Made by a program: the position numbers and the translations under genes
NCBI RefSeq assembly: GCF_005876985.1
Contig: NZ_VAHD01000002.1
Location: forward strand, 124,001-188,000
DNA length: 64,000 bases
Source: Rhodoferax bucti
GTDB lineage: Bacteria > Pseudomonadota > Gammaproteobacteria > Burkholderiales > Burkholderiaceae_C
Reading direction: 5' to 3'
The notes under the pieces: model-generated
The model's database searches: none
Told to the model about the DNA's origin: nothing
Seen by the model: only the letters and a program-made list of their open reading frames with translations
Shown here: piece after piece, positions 10,153-18,312 of the stretch
Position numbering within the stretch: the first letter of the stretch is position 1
Layout of the letters: every line of letters begins with the position of its first letter

Positions 10153-11187
10153 TTACTTCACCGGCAGGGCGGGCACTTTGACCGGTTTGTAGGGGGAGGT
10201 CAGCGCTTCCATGAAGGCCACCAAAGCCAGCTTTTCGTCGTGTGTGAGGTTCAGCGGCTTCATGTTGGGCGACAGGTTGGTCTTCACGGTGCCGCCGGTG
10301 TCGTAGTGCTCCACCACGTCCATCAGGGTCTGGGCCGAGCCGTCGTGGAAGTAAGGCGCGGTGCGGGCCACATCGCGCAGGGTTGGCGTTTTGAAGGCGC
10401 CCTTCATGGCCTTGACGGGTTTGATCGCGTAGCGCCCCATGTCGGGCTCTGCCAGGCCCCAGGACTCCAGCCCCAGGTTGTGGAAACCGTTGTCGGTGAA
10501 GTTGGCGCCGCTGTGGCAGGCCATGCAGTTGCCCTTGCCGGTAAACACTTCAAAGCCCTTGACTTGCTGGGCCGTCATGGCCTTGGCGTCGCCTTTGACC
10601 CACTTGTCGAATGGCGAGTTGCGGCTGATGGCCGTGCGCTCAAACGAGGCGATGGCCTTGGACACGGTGCCTTCGTTGATGCCTTGGCCGGGGTAGGCCT
10701 TGTCAAACATCTTTTTGTAGCCTTCGCTGCCATTGAGCCACTGAAAGAGCTTGGCAATGTCCATGTTCATCTCGACGTTGGCCTGCATGGGTCCCATGGC
10801 CTGGTCTTCCAGGCTGGCCTTGCGGCCGTCCCACATCTGGATGCTGTTGTAGGCAGTGTTGATGACGGTGGGGGACGCACGCCCCAGCACCGAACTCTTG
10901 ACGCCACGGGCTGTGCCTTGGCCGTCCGACCAGCCCAGGCCGGGGTTGTGGCAGGTGGCGCAGGACATATTGCCGTCGCCCGAGAGACGGGGGTCAAAAA
11001 ACAGCGTCTGGCCCAGCGCCACGCGGGCGGCGTTGGGGGCGTTGTCCGCAGGGTGGGGCACTTGGGCAGGCAACAGGAATTGTTTCAGGCTGGCGTGGCC
11101 GGGCTTGAAGACCAGGGGCGCGTCGGCAGCGGCCAGTGCGCCCAGGGGCAGGGCCGCGATGGCCAGGGTGGCGAGAATGTTTTTCAT
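10153..11187 (-). CDS. Di-heme cytochrome c peroxidase / MauG family protein
   Basis: Periplasmic di-heme protein with a signal peptide (MKNILATLAIAALPLGALAA) and two CXXCH motifs: CATCH in the N-terminal domain and CMACH in the C-terminal domain. The conserved block ALGQTLFFDPRLSGDGNMSCATCHNPGLGWSDG is characteristic of bacterial cytochrome c peroxidase and MauG-like proteins. The start at 11187 gives the signal peptide directly, whereas the longer frame to 11304 would add 39 unlikely residues. The likely role is peroxide reduction, taking electrons from the adjacent cytochrome c or cupredoxin. Confidence 0.9.
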   Translation of the reverse strand: MKNILATLAIAALPLGALAAADAPLVFKPGHASLKQFLLPAQVPHPADNAPNAARVALGQTLFFDPRLSGDGNMSCATCHNPGLGWSDGQGTARGVKSSVLGRASPTVINTAYNSIQMWDGRKASLEDQAMGPMQANVEMNMDIAKLFQWLNGSEGYKKMFDKAYPGQGINEGTVSKAIASFERTAISRNSPFDKWVKGDAKAMTAQQVKGFEVFTGKGNCMACHSGANFTDNGFHNLGLESWGLAEPDMGRYAIKPVKAMKGAFKTPTLRDVARTAPYFHDGSAQTLMDVVEHYDTGGTVKTNLSPNMKPLNLTHDEKLALVAFMEALTSPYKPVKVPALPVK

Positions 11188-11228
11188 GAAATGTCTTCCT
11201 GTTGCAAGCGAGAGGCGGGGGCAGAGGG

Positions 11229-11681
11229 CTACTTGTTCACCCGGATGGTCATGAGGTAGTTGAGCGTGTCGTTGATCTGCTCGTCGGTGAGCTGGTCGCC
11301 CCACGGCGGCATGCCTTTGCCACGCCCCATGGCCTCACCCCCCTTGCGCACGACCTGGGCGATGTAATCGCGCGGTGCCATGGACTGGGTCAGGTTGAAG
11401 GGGCGGGGGGTGTGCAGCTTGGCCGCACGCCCGTCGCCCTTGCCCTCGGCGCCGTGGCACAGCACGCAGTAGTTTTGAAACGCCACATGGCCGCGGATGA
11501 TGGAGGCCTCCAGCGTGTCCTTGAAGTGCCGGACCACGCATTCATCGGTGATGGTGCCGGTGCAGGTTTTGAGGGCCTGCTCGGTGTTGAGCCGCTTCAA
11601 ATCCTGGACTTGCGCCAGAGTGGCGCCGGTGCTCATGCCGAGGCAGAGTGCTGCGACTGCCCACAGGCGTGCGGCGCTCAT
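11229..11681 (-). CDS. Periplasmic mono-heme cytochrome c
   Basis: 150-residue secreted cytochrome c with a signal peptide (to about residue 23) and one heme motif CVLCH followed by GAEGKGDGRAA. A C-terminal Met ligand is likely in GKGMPPWGDQLTDEQINDTLNYL. An extra Cys pair (TCTGTITDEC) lies before the heme. It overlaps the cupredoxin gene upstream by 4 bp (ATGA). Probable electron carrier within this operon. Confidence 0.88.
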   Translation of the reverse strand: MSAARLWAVAALCLGMSTGATLAQVQDLKRLNTEQALKTCTGTITDECVVRHFKDTLEASIIRGHVAFQNYCVLCHGAEGKGDGRAAKLHTPRPFNLTQSMAPRDYIAQVVRKGGEAMGRGKGMPPWGDQLTDEQINDTLNYLMTIRVNK

Positions 11682-11995
11682 TTTTCGACCTCAATCACCA
11701 TCTGCATGGTGGGGTGGATGGAGCATTCCACTTCCACCTTGCCGGCTTTGTCGAACGTGACTTTTTTGGATTGGCCCTGGGGGTAGGAGCCGAGGTCAAA
11801 CGCCTTGGTGTCCGAGAGGGAAAAGATATTGTGGGCAAACGGGTCGGAATTGCGGAATTCCACCGAATCGCCCACTTTCACTTTCAGCGTTTTTTTGCTG
11901 AATTGCTTGTCTTTTTGGTCGATCAGCACATCGGCTGCAAACGCTTGACCCGCCATGGCGGCAGCCAGCAAGCAAACAGAAAACACATTTTTCAT
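11678..11995 (-). CDS. Cupredoxin (plastocyanin/azurin-like) copper protein
   Basis: Small periplasmic blue-copper-like protein. MKNVFSVCLLAAAMAGQAFA is a clear signal peptide when translation begins at 11995. Type 1 copper ligands are readable: His in FAHNIF, then Cys, His and Met in ECSIHPTMQM. It is first gene of a six-gene operon, coupled by ATGA overlap to the cytochrome c gene. Related proteins are sometimes labelled methylamine utilisation proteins, but no mau genes are present here. Confidence 0.9.
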   Translation of the reverse strand: MKNVFSVCLLAAAMAGQAFAADVLIDQKDKQFSKKTLKVKVGDSVEFRNSDPFAHNIFSLSDTKAFDLGSYPQGQSKKVTFDKAGKVEVECSIHPTMQMVIEVEK

Positions 11996-12258
11996 CGCGA
12001 ATCCCCTTGGTTGATAAGGTTTTGAACGTACGCCGCGAATATTTCGCATTGCTGACGATCATAATTGAATTCGAATGAATTTAATGTATTTTTGTTAAAG
12101 TAACATTTTTATCGTTATTGTTTGATTGATAGATAAATTCAAAAATAGCCCCACTAATCCCCGCCAAGTCGAATTTCAAGGGTGCAAGGGAGGTGGGCGC
12201 AAGCGGTTCCGGCCGTAGCGGCGGCTATTTTGGCTTGCGCAGGAAATATATGTCTTTG
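11996..12258 (-). promoter_or_regulatory. AT-rich upstream region of the cupredoxin-msrPQ operon
   Basis: Gene-free stretch with a strongly AT-rich segment (12060-12150) that stands out from the GC-rich surroundings. On the minus strand TATGAT (12063-12058) could be a -10 box for the operon. I could not identify a convincing -35 element or a known operator. Confidence 0.35.
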
Positions 12259-12309
12259 AGGCCGCTAGCGCAGGTGGAATGTGCGCCAGTAGCTCCTAAA
12301 AATATAGCA
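12259..12309 (-). repeat. Dispersed palindromic repeat, copy 3
   Basis: AGGAGCT-type member of the family, ending with GCGCTAGCGGCC on the minus strand. It lies just beyond the stop of the Hsp70-like gene. Confidence 0.75.
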
Positions 12310-12311
12310 AT

Positions 12312-13577
12312 TTAAAACGGCTGCACCAAGCCTGCCCAGGCCAACCCGGCGGCTACGCCGCCAAAGCGGTTGCCTTCTACCAGCGTGGCTTCGGGCATGG
12401 CGTGGCGCAGCGCCTCGATCAGCGGGCGCAGGGCCGACGAACCGCCGGTGAGGTACACCGCGTCCACACCCTGCAGGCCGGCGGCGGCCACGCAGTCTTG
12501 CGCGCATTGCACGACCTGCGCGAGCGAGGCGTGCAGGGTGGCTTCCATGCCCGGGGCATCGACCGTGGGGCTGAGGTTGCGGTCCAGAAAGTCCAGTTGC
12601 ACCGTGGCGCTCTCGCCGCTGATGGAGCAGGCAATCTTGGCGGCTTCCACGCTGGCCAGCATGCGGTGGCCGTGCTGTTCTTCCAGCGCGTCCATCAGGC
12701 GGCGGTGCAGGGCCTGGTCGGTGTAGTCGGTCCACAGCTCCTTGGCAAAGTGCAGGGACTTGCGGGTGTAGGCCTGGTGGATCAGGTGCCAGGTGCTCAG
12801 GTCAAAAAACACGCTGCTGGGCACAATGCGCCCGCCGGTGCCCACGTGCTTGTAGCCGAGGTGGGGCATCACGGTGGCGAGGTCCAACAGGCGGTCAAAG
12901 TCGGTGCCGCCAATGTGCACGCCGGTGGTGGCCAGGATGTCTGCCGTGCGGTCGCTCTGCGCGCTGCGCGCAGGGTTGAGGCGGATCACGGTGAAGTCCG
13001 AGGTACCGCCGCCAATGTCCACCACCAGCGCGGTGGTCTCGTGGGCCACACGCTGCTCATAGTCCAGCGCAGCGGCGATCGGCTCCATCTGGTAAGCAAT
13101 GTGGGTGAAGCCGGCTTCCAGCGCGGCGCGGCCCAGCGTCTCTTGTGCGAGCAGGTCGCGCTCTGCATCGTCGTCCACAAAGTGCACCGGGCGGCCCAGC
13201 ACGGCGTGCGTCAGCGGCTGGCCCACATGGGCTTCGCAGCGGCGCTTGAGCTCTTTGAAGAACAGCACCACGATGTCAAAGAAGCGGATGCTCTTGTCGC
13301 CCACGGCGGTGTATTCGTCCATCAGGCGGCTGCCTAGCAGGCTCTTGAGCGAGCGCAGCAAGCGGCCCTCGGTGCCGTTCAGGTAGGCCTGCATAGCCTC
13401 TGCGCCATAGAGCACGGTATGCGTTTCACTGGCAAAAAACAGCGCGGTCGGCATTTCGGCCTTGGCACCATCCAGCGGAATCACTTGCAGGGCACCGCTG
13501 GCATCAATCAGGGCGCAGGCGGAGTTCGAGGTGCCGAAGTCAATACCCAGCACCAGGGGGCGAGCACCGGCGCTCAC
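12312..13577 (-). CDS. yegD: Hsp70-family protein, YegD-like
   Basis: Actin-fold ATPase of the Hsp70 superfamily without a substrate-binding domain (421 residues). The phosphate-1 motif is GIDFGTSNSACAL, phosphate-2 is VVDIGGGTSDFTV and the adenosine motif is VYLTGGSSALRPL. The GTG at 13577 overlaps the TGA of the upstream esterase (GTGA), which fixes this start better than the longer frame to 13661. YegD-like proteins are of unknown function. Their lack of the beta-sandwich and lid suggests they are not general chaperones. Confidence 0.88.
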   Translation of the reverse strand: MSAGARPLVLGIDFGTSNSACALIDASGALQVIPLDGAKAEMPTALFFASETHTVLYGAEAMQAYLNGTEGRLLRSLKSLLGSRLMDEYTAVGDKSIRFFDIVVLFFKELKRRCEAHVGQPLTHAVLGRPVHFVDDDAERDLLAQETLGRAALEAGFTHIAYQMEPIAAALDYEQRVAHETTALVVDIGGGTSDFTVIRLNPARSAQSDRTADILATTGVHIGGTDFDRLLDLATVMPHLGYKHVGTGGRIVPSSVFFDLSTWHLIHQAYTRKSLHFAKELWTDYTDQALHRRLMDALEEQHGHRMLASVEAAKIACSISGESATVQLDFLDRNLSPTVDAPGMEATLHASLAQVVQCAQDCVAAAGLQGVDAVYLTGGSSALRPLIEALRHAMPEATLVEGNRFGGVAAGLAWAGLVQPF

Positions 13578-14245
13578 GCGGGCAAAACCTGGCGCAAGAA
13601 AGCCGCAATGTCCGCCACTTCGCGCGGGTGCACGCTGTGCGGCATGGGGTAAGTGTGCCACTGCACGGGGTGGCCCAAGGCGGCCAGCGCATCGCGCGAG
13701 TCTTCGCCACGTTTCAAGATCACCACCGGGTCTTGCGTGCCGTGGGCCATGTAAATGGGGGTGTTGGCGTTGGCCGTGTGGCGCTCGGCGGCAAAGCGGT
13801 CGGCCAGCGGCAGATAGCCGGACAAGGCCATCACACCCGCAATTTGGTGGGGCAAGCGCAGCGCGGTGTGCAGTGCCATGGCGCAGCCTTGGCTAAAACC
13901 CGCCAGCACGATGCGCTCATAAGGAATGCCACGCGCCACTTCGCGCTCTACCAGCGCCGCAATCGCGGCCTCAGACCGCTGGATGCCGGCCGCATCCTGC
14001 TGGCTCACCAGGTCCATGCCATACAGGTCGTACCAGCCGGGCATCACGTAGCCACCGTTGATGGTGATCGGGATGCTGGGCGCCTGCGGAAACACAAAGC
14101 GGATGGCTTGGCAGCCTTCCAGGTCCAGCTCGGGTACCAGGCCTGCAAAGTCGTCACTGCTGGCGCCCAGCCCGTGCATCCAGATGACAGCGGCGGTGGG
14201 GTTGGGGGCGGATTCGAGTTCGATGCAGGAGAGCAGGGCAGTCAT
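13574..14245 (-). CDS. Alpha/beta hydrolase, carboxylesterase/phospholipase family
   Basis: Serine esterase of the carboxylesterase II / acyl-protein thioesterase type, 223 residues from the ATG at 14245. Motifs are WMHGLGASSDDF (oxyanion region), the nucleophile elbow GFSQG with catalytic Ser, Asp in HGTQDPVV and His in MPHSVHP. Cytoplasmic, with no signal peptide. Translationally coupled to the Hsp70-like gene downstream. Natural substrate unknown. Confidence 0.93.
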   Translation of the reverse strand: MTALLSCIELESAPNPTAAVIWMHGLGASSDDFAGLVPELDLEGCQAIRFVFPQAPSIPITINGGYVMPGWYDLYGMDLVSQQDAAGIQRSEAAIAALVEREVARGIPYERIVLAGFSQGCAMALHTALRLPHQIAGVMALSGYLPLADRFAAERHTANANTPIYMAHGTQDPVVILKRGEDSRDALAALGHPVQWHTYPMPHSVHPREVADIAAFLRQVLPA

Positions 14246-14444
14246 GGCGCAGGCGTGGTTGTGAATTGGGGAGACGGGTTTATACCTGAGTTGCAAGGAT
14301 CTGCATCCGGCTTGCGCTAACGCAAGAAGGCGGCAACTGGAGGCGTTGCGGTATTTCAACCCTGACGCAGATCAAGTGGTCTGGCGTGTGGCCAAGAAAA
14401 AATGGCGTTTTGACGTTATCGAAACACACGAGAAGGATAGGACT

Positions 14445-16073
14445 ATGAGTCACGGTCAACAGGCCAGCGCACCGCGGTTTTCTGCCGCAGATTCCGAGCT
14501 ATGGATTGTGGGCGGGGGGATTGCGGGTATGTCGGTGGCAGCCTTTGCCATTCGCGATGCAGGGGTGCCGGGCAAAAATATCCATATTCTGGAAGAAACC
14601 GGCATCACGGGCGGCTCCATGGATGGCGCGCATGCGCCTAACAACCCGCACCAGGCATGGGTGACCCGGGGCGGCCGCATGCTGACGGACGAAACCTATT
14701 TGTGCACCTGGGATTTGTTCGACACCATTCCCTCCTTGGAGGACCCTGCGGTGTCGGTGCGCGAAGACGTCAGGCGTTTCAACGAGCGTGTCAAAACCGA
14801 GGCCAAGGCCCGCTTGATCGACAAAAACCACCAGACGATAGATGCCTCCAAACTCGGCTTGTCCATGCACAGCCGCTTGGAGATGATGCGCCTTCTGGCC
14901 ACCAGCGAAGACCGTGTGGGCAGCAAGCGGATTGACGAATACTTCAGCCCCGACTTCTTTCAAAGCAACTTCTGGCGCATGTGGCGCACCACCTTTGCGT
15001 TCCAACAATGGCACAGCGCTGCCGAACTCAAGCGCTACCTGCTGCGATTTGTGCAAGAGTTCAGTCGCTTGCACACCTTAGGGGGTGTGCGCCGCACGCC
15101 TTACAACCAATACGACTCCATGATCGTGCCGCTGCAGCGCTGGCTGGTGGCGCAGGGGGTGGACGTGCGTTTTGGCCACCGTGTGACGGATGTGGACTTT
15201 GCCACCCTGCCCAATGGCGAGCGCCGCGCCAGCGTGCTGCACCTGCAAACGCCGCAAGGTACGCAAGCGCTGGCCATGCGTGAGCAAGATTTGGCCTTTA
15301 TCACCCTGGGCTCCATCACCTCGGATGCCCGCTTTGGTGGCAATGACACCGTGCCTGAGCTGGTACGCGACCGCCGCGACCACGGCTGGAGCCTGTGGGA
15401 GAACATCGCCCGCAAAGCGCCCGACTTCGGCCGTCCGGTGGCCTTTTGCGGCAATGTGGATGAGCACAAGTGGGAGTCGTTTACCTTCACCATGCGCGAC
15501 GACACCTTGCTCAAACGCATCGAGGCGTATTCGGGCAACGCTCCGGGTACCGGGGCACTTATGACTTTCTTTGAGTCGGGTTGGCACCTGAGCTTGGTGG
15601 TGCCTTACCAGCCGCACTTTGCAGACCTGCCGCCCGGCCACTTCACGCTGTGGGGATATGGTTTCGAGGTGGACGGCACCGGGGACTACGTGCGCAAGCC
15701 CATGAGTGCTGCCACCGGGCGCGAGGTGTTGACGGAGGTGATCAAGCAATTGGGCTTTGACGACATCCTGGAGCACGTGCTGGCAACGACGGAGGTGACG
15801 ACTGCCATGCTGCCCTACGCATCGGCCTTGTTTGCCTGCCGCACTGCGTCGGACCGGCCCTTGAACATTCCCCGGGGAGCGCAGAACTTTGCGTTCATGG
15901 GGCAGTTTGTGGAGATACCGGAAGACGTGGTGTTCACCGTGGAGTATTCGGTGCGCTGCGCCATGCTGGCGGTGTATGCGTTTTTCGGTGTGGAGCGAGA
16001 GATTCCTGCGATCTACCACGGCATGACAGACCCGGCAGTGGGCATCAAGGCGCTCGAAACCGCCTTCCATTAA
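14445..16073 (+). CDS. ohyA: Oleate hydratase
   Basis: FAD-dependent fatty acid hydratase (myosin-cross-reactive antigen family) that adds water to the cis-9 double bond of oleic acid to give 10-hydroxystearate. The dinucleotide fold WIVGGGIAGMSVAAF starts near residue 18, and the EETGITGGSMDGA stretch contains the acidic residue used for protonation in characterised enzymes. Length 542 is slightly short of the usual 560-590. The ATG at 14445 follows GAAGGATAG, and an upstream in-frame ATG at 14346 is less likely. Confidence 0.92.
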   Translation: MSHGQQASAPRFSAADSELWIVGGGIAGMSVAAFAIRDAGVPGKNIHILEETGITGGSMDGAHAPNNPHQAWVTRGGRMLTDETYLCTWDLFDTIPSLEDPAVSVREDVRRFNERVKTEAKARLIDKNHQTIDASKLGLSMHSRLEMMRLLATSEDRVGSKRIDEYFSPDFFQSNFWRMWRTTFAFQQWHSAAELKRYLLRFVQEFSRLHTLGGVRRTPYNQYDSMIVPLQRWLVAQGVDVRFGHRVTDVDFATLPNGERRASVLHLQTPQGTQALAMREQDLAFITLGSITSDARFGGNDTVPELVRDRRDHGWSLWENIARKAPDFGRPVAFCGNVDEHKWESFTFTMRDDTLLKRIEAYSGNAPGTGALMTFFESGWHLSLVVPYQPHFADLPPGHFTLWGYGFEVDGTGDYVRKPMSAATGREVLTEVIKQLGFDDILEHVLATTEVTTAMLPYASALFACRTASDRPLNIPRGAQNFAFMGQFVEIPEDVVFTVEYSVRCAMLAVYAFFGVEREIPAIYHGMTDPAVGIKALETAFH

Positions 16074-16126
16074 CCCTGCGCCGGACCGCGGCCGGCTGCA
16101 TGGTGGGCTGCGGTTATCGTCGGGGC

Positions 16127-17020
16127 ATGTCTTCACACCGTTTTCATCATGTGCTGCCCCTGCTGGCAGTTTTGGGTTCTGTCACGGCCTTGGGGCTGGG
16201 CACGTCGATCGCCAAACAGCTGTTTCCGCTGGTCGGGTCTTTGGGCACCACCGCCTTGCGCGTGGGGTTTTCGGCCCTGTTGCTCTTGCTGATCTGGCGG
16301 CCCTGGCGTTGGGCGTTGGCGCCGGTGGACCGCATGTCCCTGCTGCGCTACGGCGTGGCGCTGGGGCTGATGAACTTGTTGTTTTACATGTCGCTGCGCA
16401 CCATTCCGTTTGGTATTGCGGTGGCGATCGAGTTTTCTGGGCCCCTGGCCGTGGCGCTGTATTCCTCGCGCAAGCCGGTGGACTTTGTGTGGCTAGTGCT
16501 GGCCATTGCCGGGCTGGCCTTGCTGCTGCCGTTTGGCGACACAGGGCAGGCGCTGGATGTGGTGGGGGTGCTCTACGCGCTGGCTGCAGCGGCGTTTTGG
16601 GGCGCGTACATCGTGTTCGGCAAGCGGGTGGGGCACTTGCATGCCGGGCACTCGGTGGCGTTGGGGCTCACGGTGGCGGCCATGACGGTGGTGCCCTTTG
16701 GCATCTGGCACGCAGGGGCCGCGCTGCTGGAGCCGCGTACGTTGCTCATCGGTTTGGTGGTGGCGGCGATTTCCAGCGCCATTCCCATCTCGCTGGAGAT
16801 GGTGGCCCTCAAGCGCCTGCCGCAAGAGGCGTTCGGCATCATGACCAGCATGGAGCCTGCCGTGGCGGCCTTGCTGGGGCTGGTGATGCTGAACGAGCAG
16901 CTCACCCCCGCGCAGTGGGGTGCGATTGTGCTCATCATGGCGGCGGCTGCGGGCAGCGCATTCACGGCGCGGCGCGAGCCCCCGTTGCCAGTGTCTGCGG
17001 CGGTGACCGGCGGGGCCTAG
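16127..17020 (+). CDS. rhtA: EamA/DMT family transporter, RhtA-like
   Basis: Ten-helix drug/metabolite transporter of about 297 residues with two EamA repeats. It is closest in feel to RhtA, the threonine/homoserine exporter: GTSIAKQLFPLVGSLGTTALRV near the start and EMVALKRLPQEAFGIMTSMEPAVAALLG in the second repeat. The substrate is inferred from family only. The stop overlaps by 4 bp the stop of the convergent binding-protein gene. Confidence 0.85.
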   Translation: MSSHRFHHVLPLLAVLGSVTALGLGTSIAKQLFPLVGSLGTTALRVGFSALLLLLIWRPWRWALAPVDRMSLLRYGVALGLMNLLFYMSLRTIPFGIAVAIEFSGPLAVALYSSRKPVDFVWLVLAIAGLALLLPFGDTGQALDVVGVLYALAAAAFWGAYIVFGKRVGHLHAGHSVALGLTVAAMTVVPFGIWHAGAALLEPRTLLIGLVVAAISSAIPISLEMVALKRLPQEAFGIMTSMEPAVAALLGLVMLNEQLTPAQWGAIVLIMAAAAGSAFTARREPPLPVSAAVTGGA

Positions 17021-18216
17021 GCGCTATAGCGCTTGGTCCACTCTTTTTCCAGCGCATCCACCCAGCTGCCGTGCGGCTCAGGGATGGCAGGGGCAGGCTT
17101 CTCCACCTGTCCGGGCAGGGGCTTGGCCGCAAAGGCCGCGCGCTCGGTGGCGCTGAGCTTGTCCAGCGCCAGCACCGTCGGGTCGCCCCACACGGCAATG
17201 TCGGCCTTGCGGGCTTGGGCCTCGGCGCTGAGCAAAAAGTTGGTAAATACCTGCGCACCTTCTTTGGCGGTGGCGTTCACCGGAATGGCCACAAAGTGCG
17301 TGTTGCCGATGGTGCCGCTACTGAATTGATAGCTGGTCACGCTGGTGGCTAGGCGGCCAGCGGCGATTTCGTTGGCTGCTTCATTCGGGTTGAAGGTCAG
17401 AGCCAGTGCCACTTCGCCATCGGCCAGCATCTGGCGGATGGCTTCTGCGTTGTTGGGGAACTGCTTGCCGCCGCGCCACAGGTGCGGGTGCAGCTGGTCC
17501 AGCGTGGCCCACAAGGGCGCAGTGGCTTTGGCAAATGCGTCAGGCGTGACGGGTTTGTAGAGCGCGTCGCGGTGGGCGTTCACATCCATCAGCACTTGCT
17601 TCAGGAAGGTGGTGCCGTGGAAGTTGGGCGGGCGCGGGTAGGTCACGCGGCCGGGGTTGGCTTTGGCAAAGGCTTGCAGCTCGGCCAGATTCTGCGGCGG
17701 CTTGGGCGTGCGCTTGCTGTCCACCATAAAGGTCAGTTGTGCCATGCCCCAGGGGGCTTCTAGGCCGTCGGTCGGCTCGGCAAAGTCCAGGCGCGTGGTG
17801 GGCTTGCCCTGCACGTCCACCTTGGCATAGGACGGCAGGCTTTCGGCAAACGGCCCGAAGAGCAGGCCCTCGCGCTTCATGGTCAAAAAGTTTTCGCCGT
17901 TGATCCATACCAGATCTACGCTGCCGTTGGTTTTTCCTGCAGCTTTTTCGTTGCGTACCCGCTTGATCATGTCCGGCGCATCGGCGATCTTGACGTGCTG
18001 CACCGTCACGCCAAAGCGCTTTTGCGCTTCACCCGCCGCCCACTGGATGTAGGCGTTGATGGTCTCCGAGCCGCCCCAGGCGTTGAAGTACACCGTCTGC
18101 CCTTTGGCCTTGGCCTCGATGGCCGACCAGGCGGGGGTGGATTGGGCAAAAGCGGGCAGGGCTACTGCGGTGGCAGCGGCGGTTAGCAATTGGCGGCGTT
18201 GAATAGAAAGGCGCAT
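17017..18216 (-). CDS. YnjB-type ABC transporter substrate-binding protein
   Basis: Secreted binding protein (399 residues) with an N-terminal export signal (RRQLLTAAATAVALPAFA). The body resembles YnjB, the binding protein of the uncharacterised ynjBCD transporter: VYFNAWGGSETINAYIQWA near the mature N-terminus and DLVWINGENFLTMKREGLLFGPFAESLP. The usual permease and ATPase genes are not adjacent on either side, so the partner must be elsewhere or absent. Confidence 0.85.
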   Translation of the reverse strand: MRLSIQRRQLLTAAATAVALPAFAQSTPAWSAIEAKAKGQTVYFNAWGGSETINAYIQWAAGEAQKRFGVTVQHVKIADAPDMIKRVRNEKAAGKTNGSVDLVWINGENFLTMKREGLLFGPFAESLPSYAKVDVQGKPTTRLDFAEPTDGLEAPWGMAQLTFMVDSKRTPKPPQNLAELQAFAKANPGRVTYPRPPNFHGTTFLKQVLMDVNAHRDALYKPVTPDAFAKATAPLWATLDQLHPHLWRGGKQFPNNAEAIRQMLADGEVALALTFNPNEAANEIAAGRLATSVTSYQFSSGTIGNTHFVAIPVNATAKEGAQVFTNFLLSAEAQARKADIAVWGDPTVLALDKLSATERAAFAAKPLPGQVEKPAPAIPEPHGSWVDALEKEWTKRYSA

Positions 18217-18312
18217 GGTTCCGGTCGTCTGTTGAAAATAATGGGTCGGACCATAAGCCCGTTTCTTACACCCCGCAGTTCGCGGGGTTGAGGCCCGCAG
18301 GCCTCTAGGTCG

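Noticed and set aside
9175-11259. A 694-residue plus-strand open frame
   Set aside because: It is antisense to msrQ, msrP and the di-heme peroxidase, all of which show clear family motifs. Composition is the Gly/His/Ala-rich shadow typical of GC-rich antisense frames.
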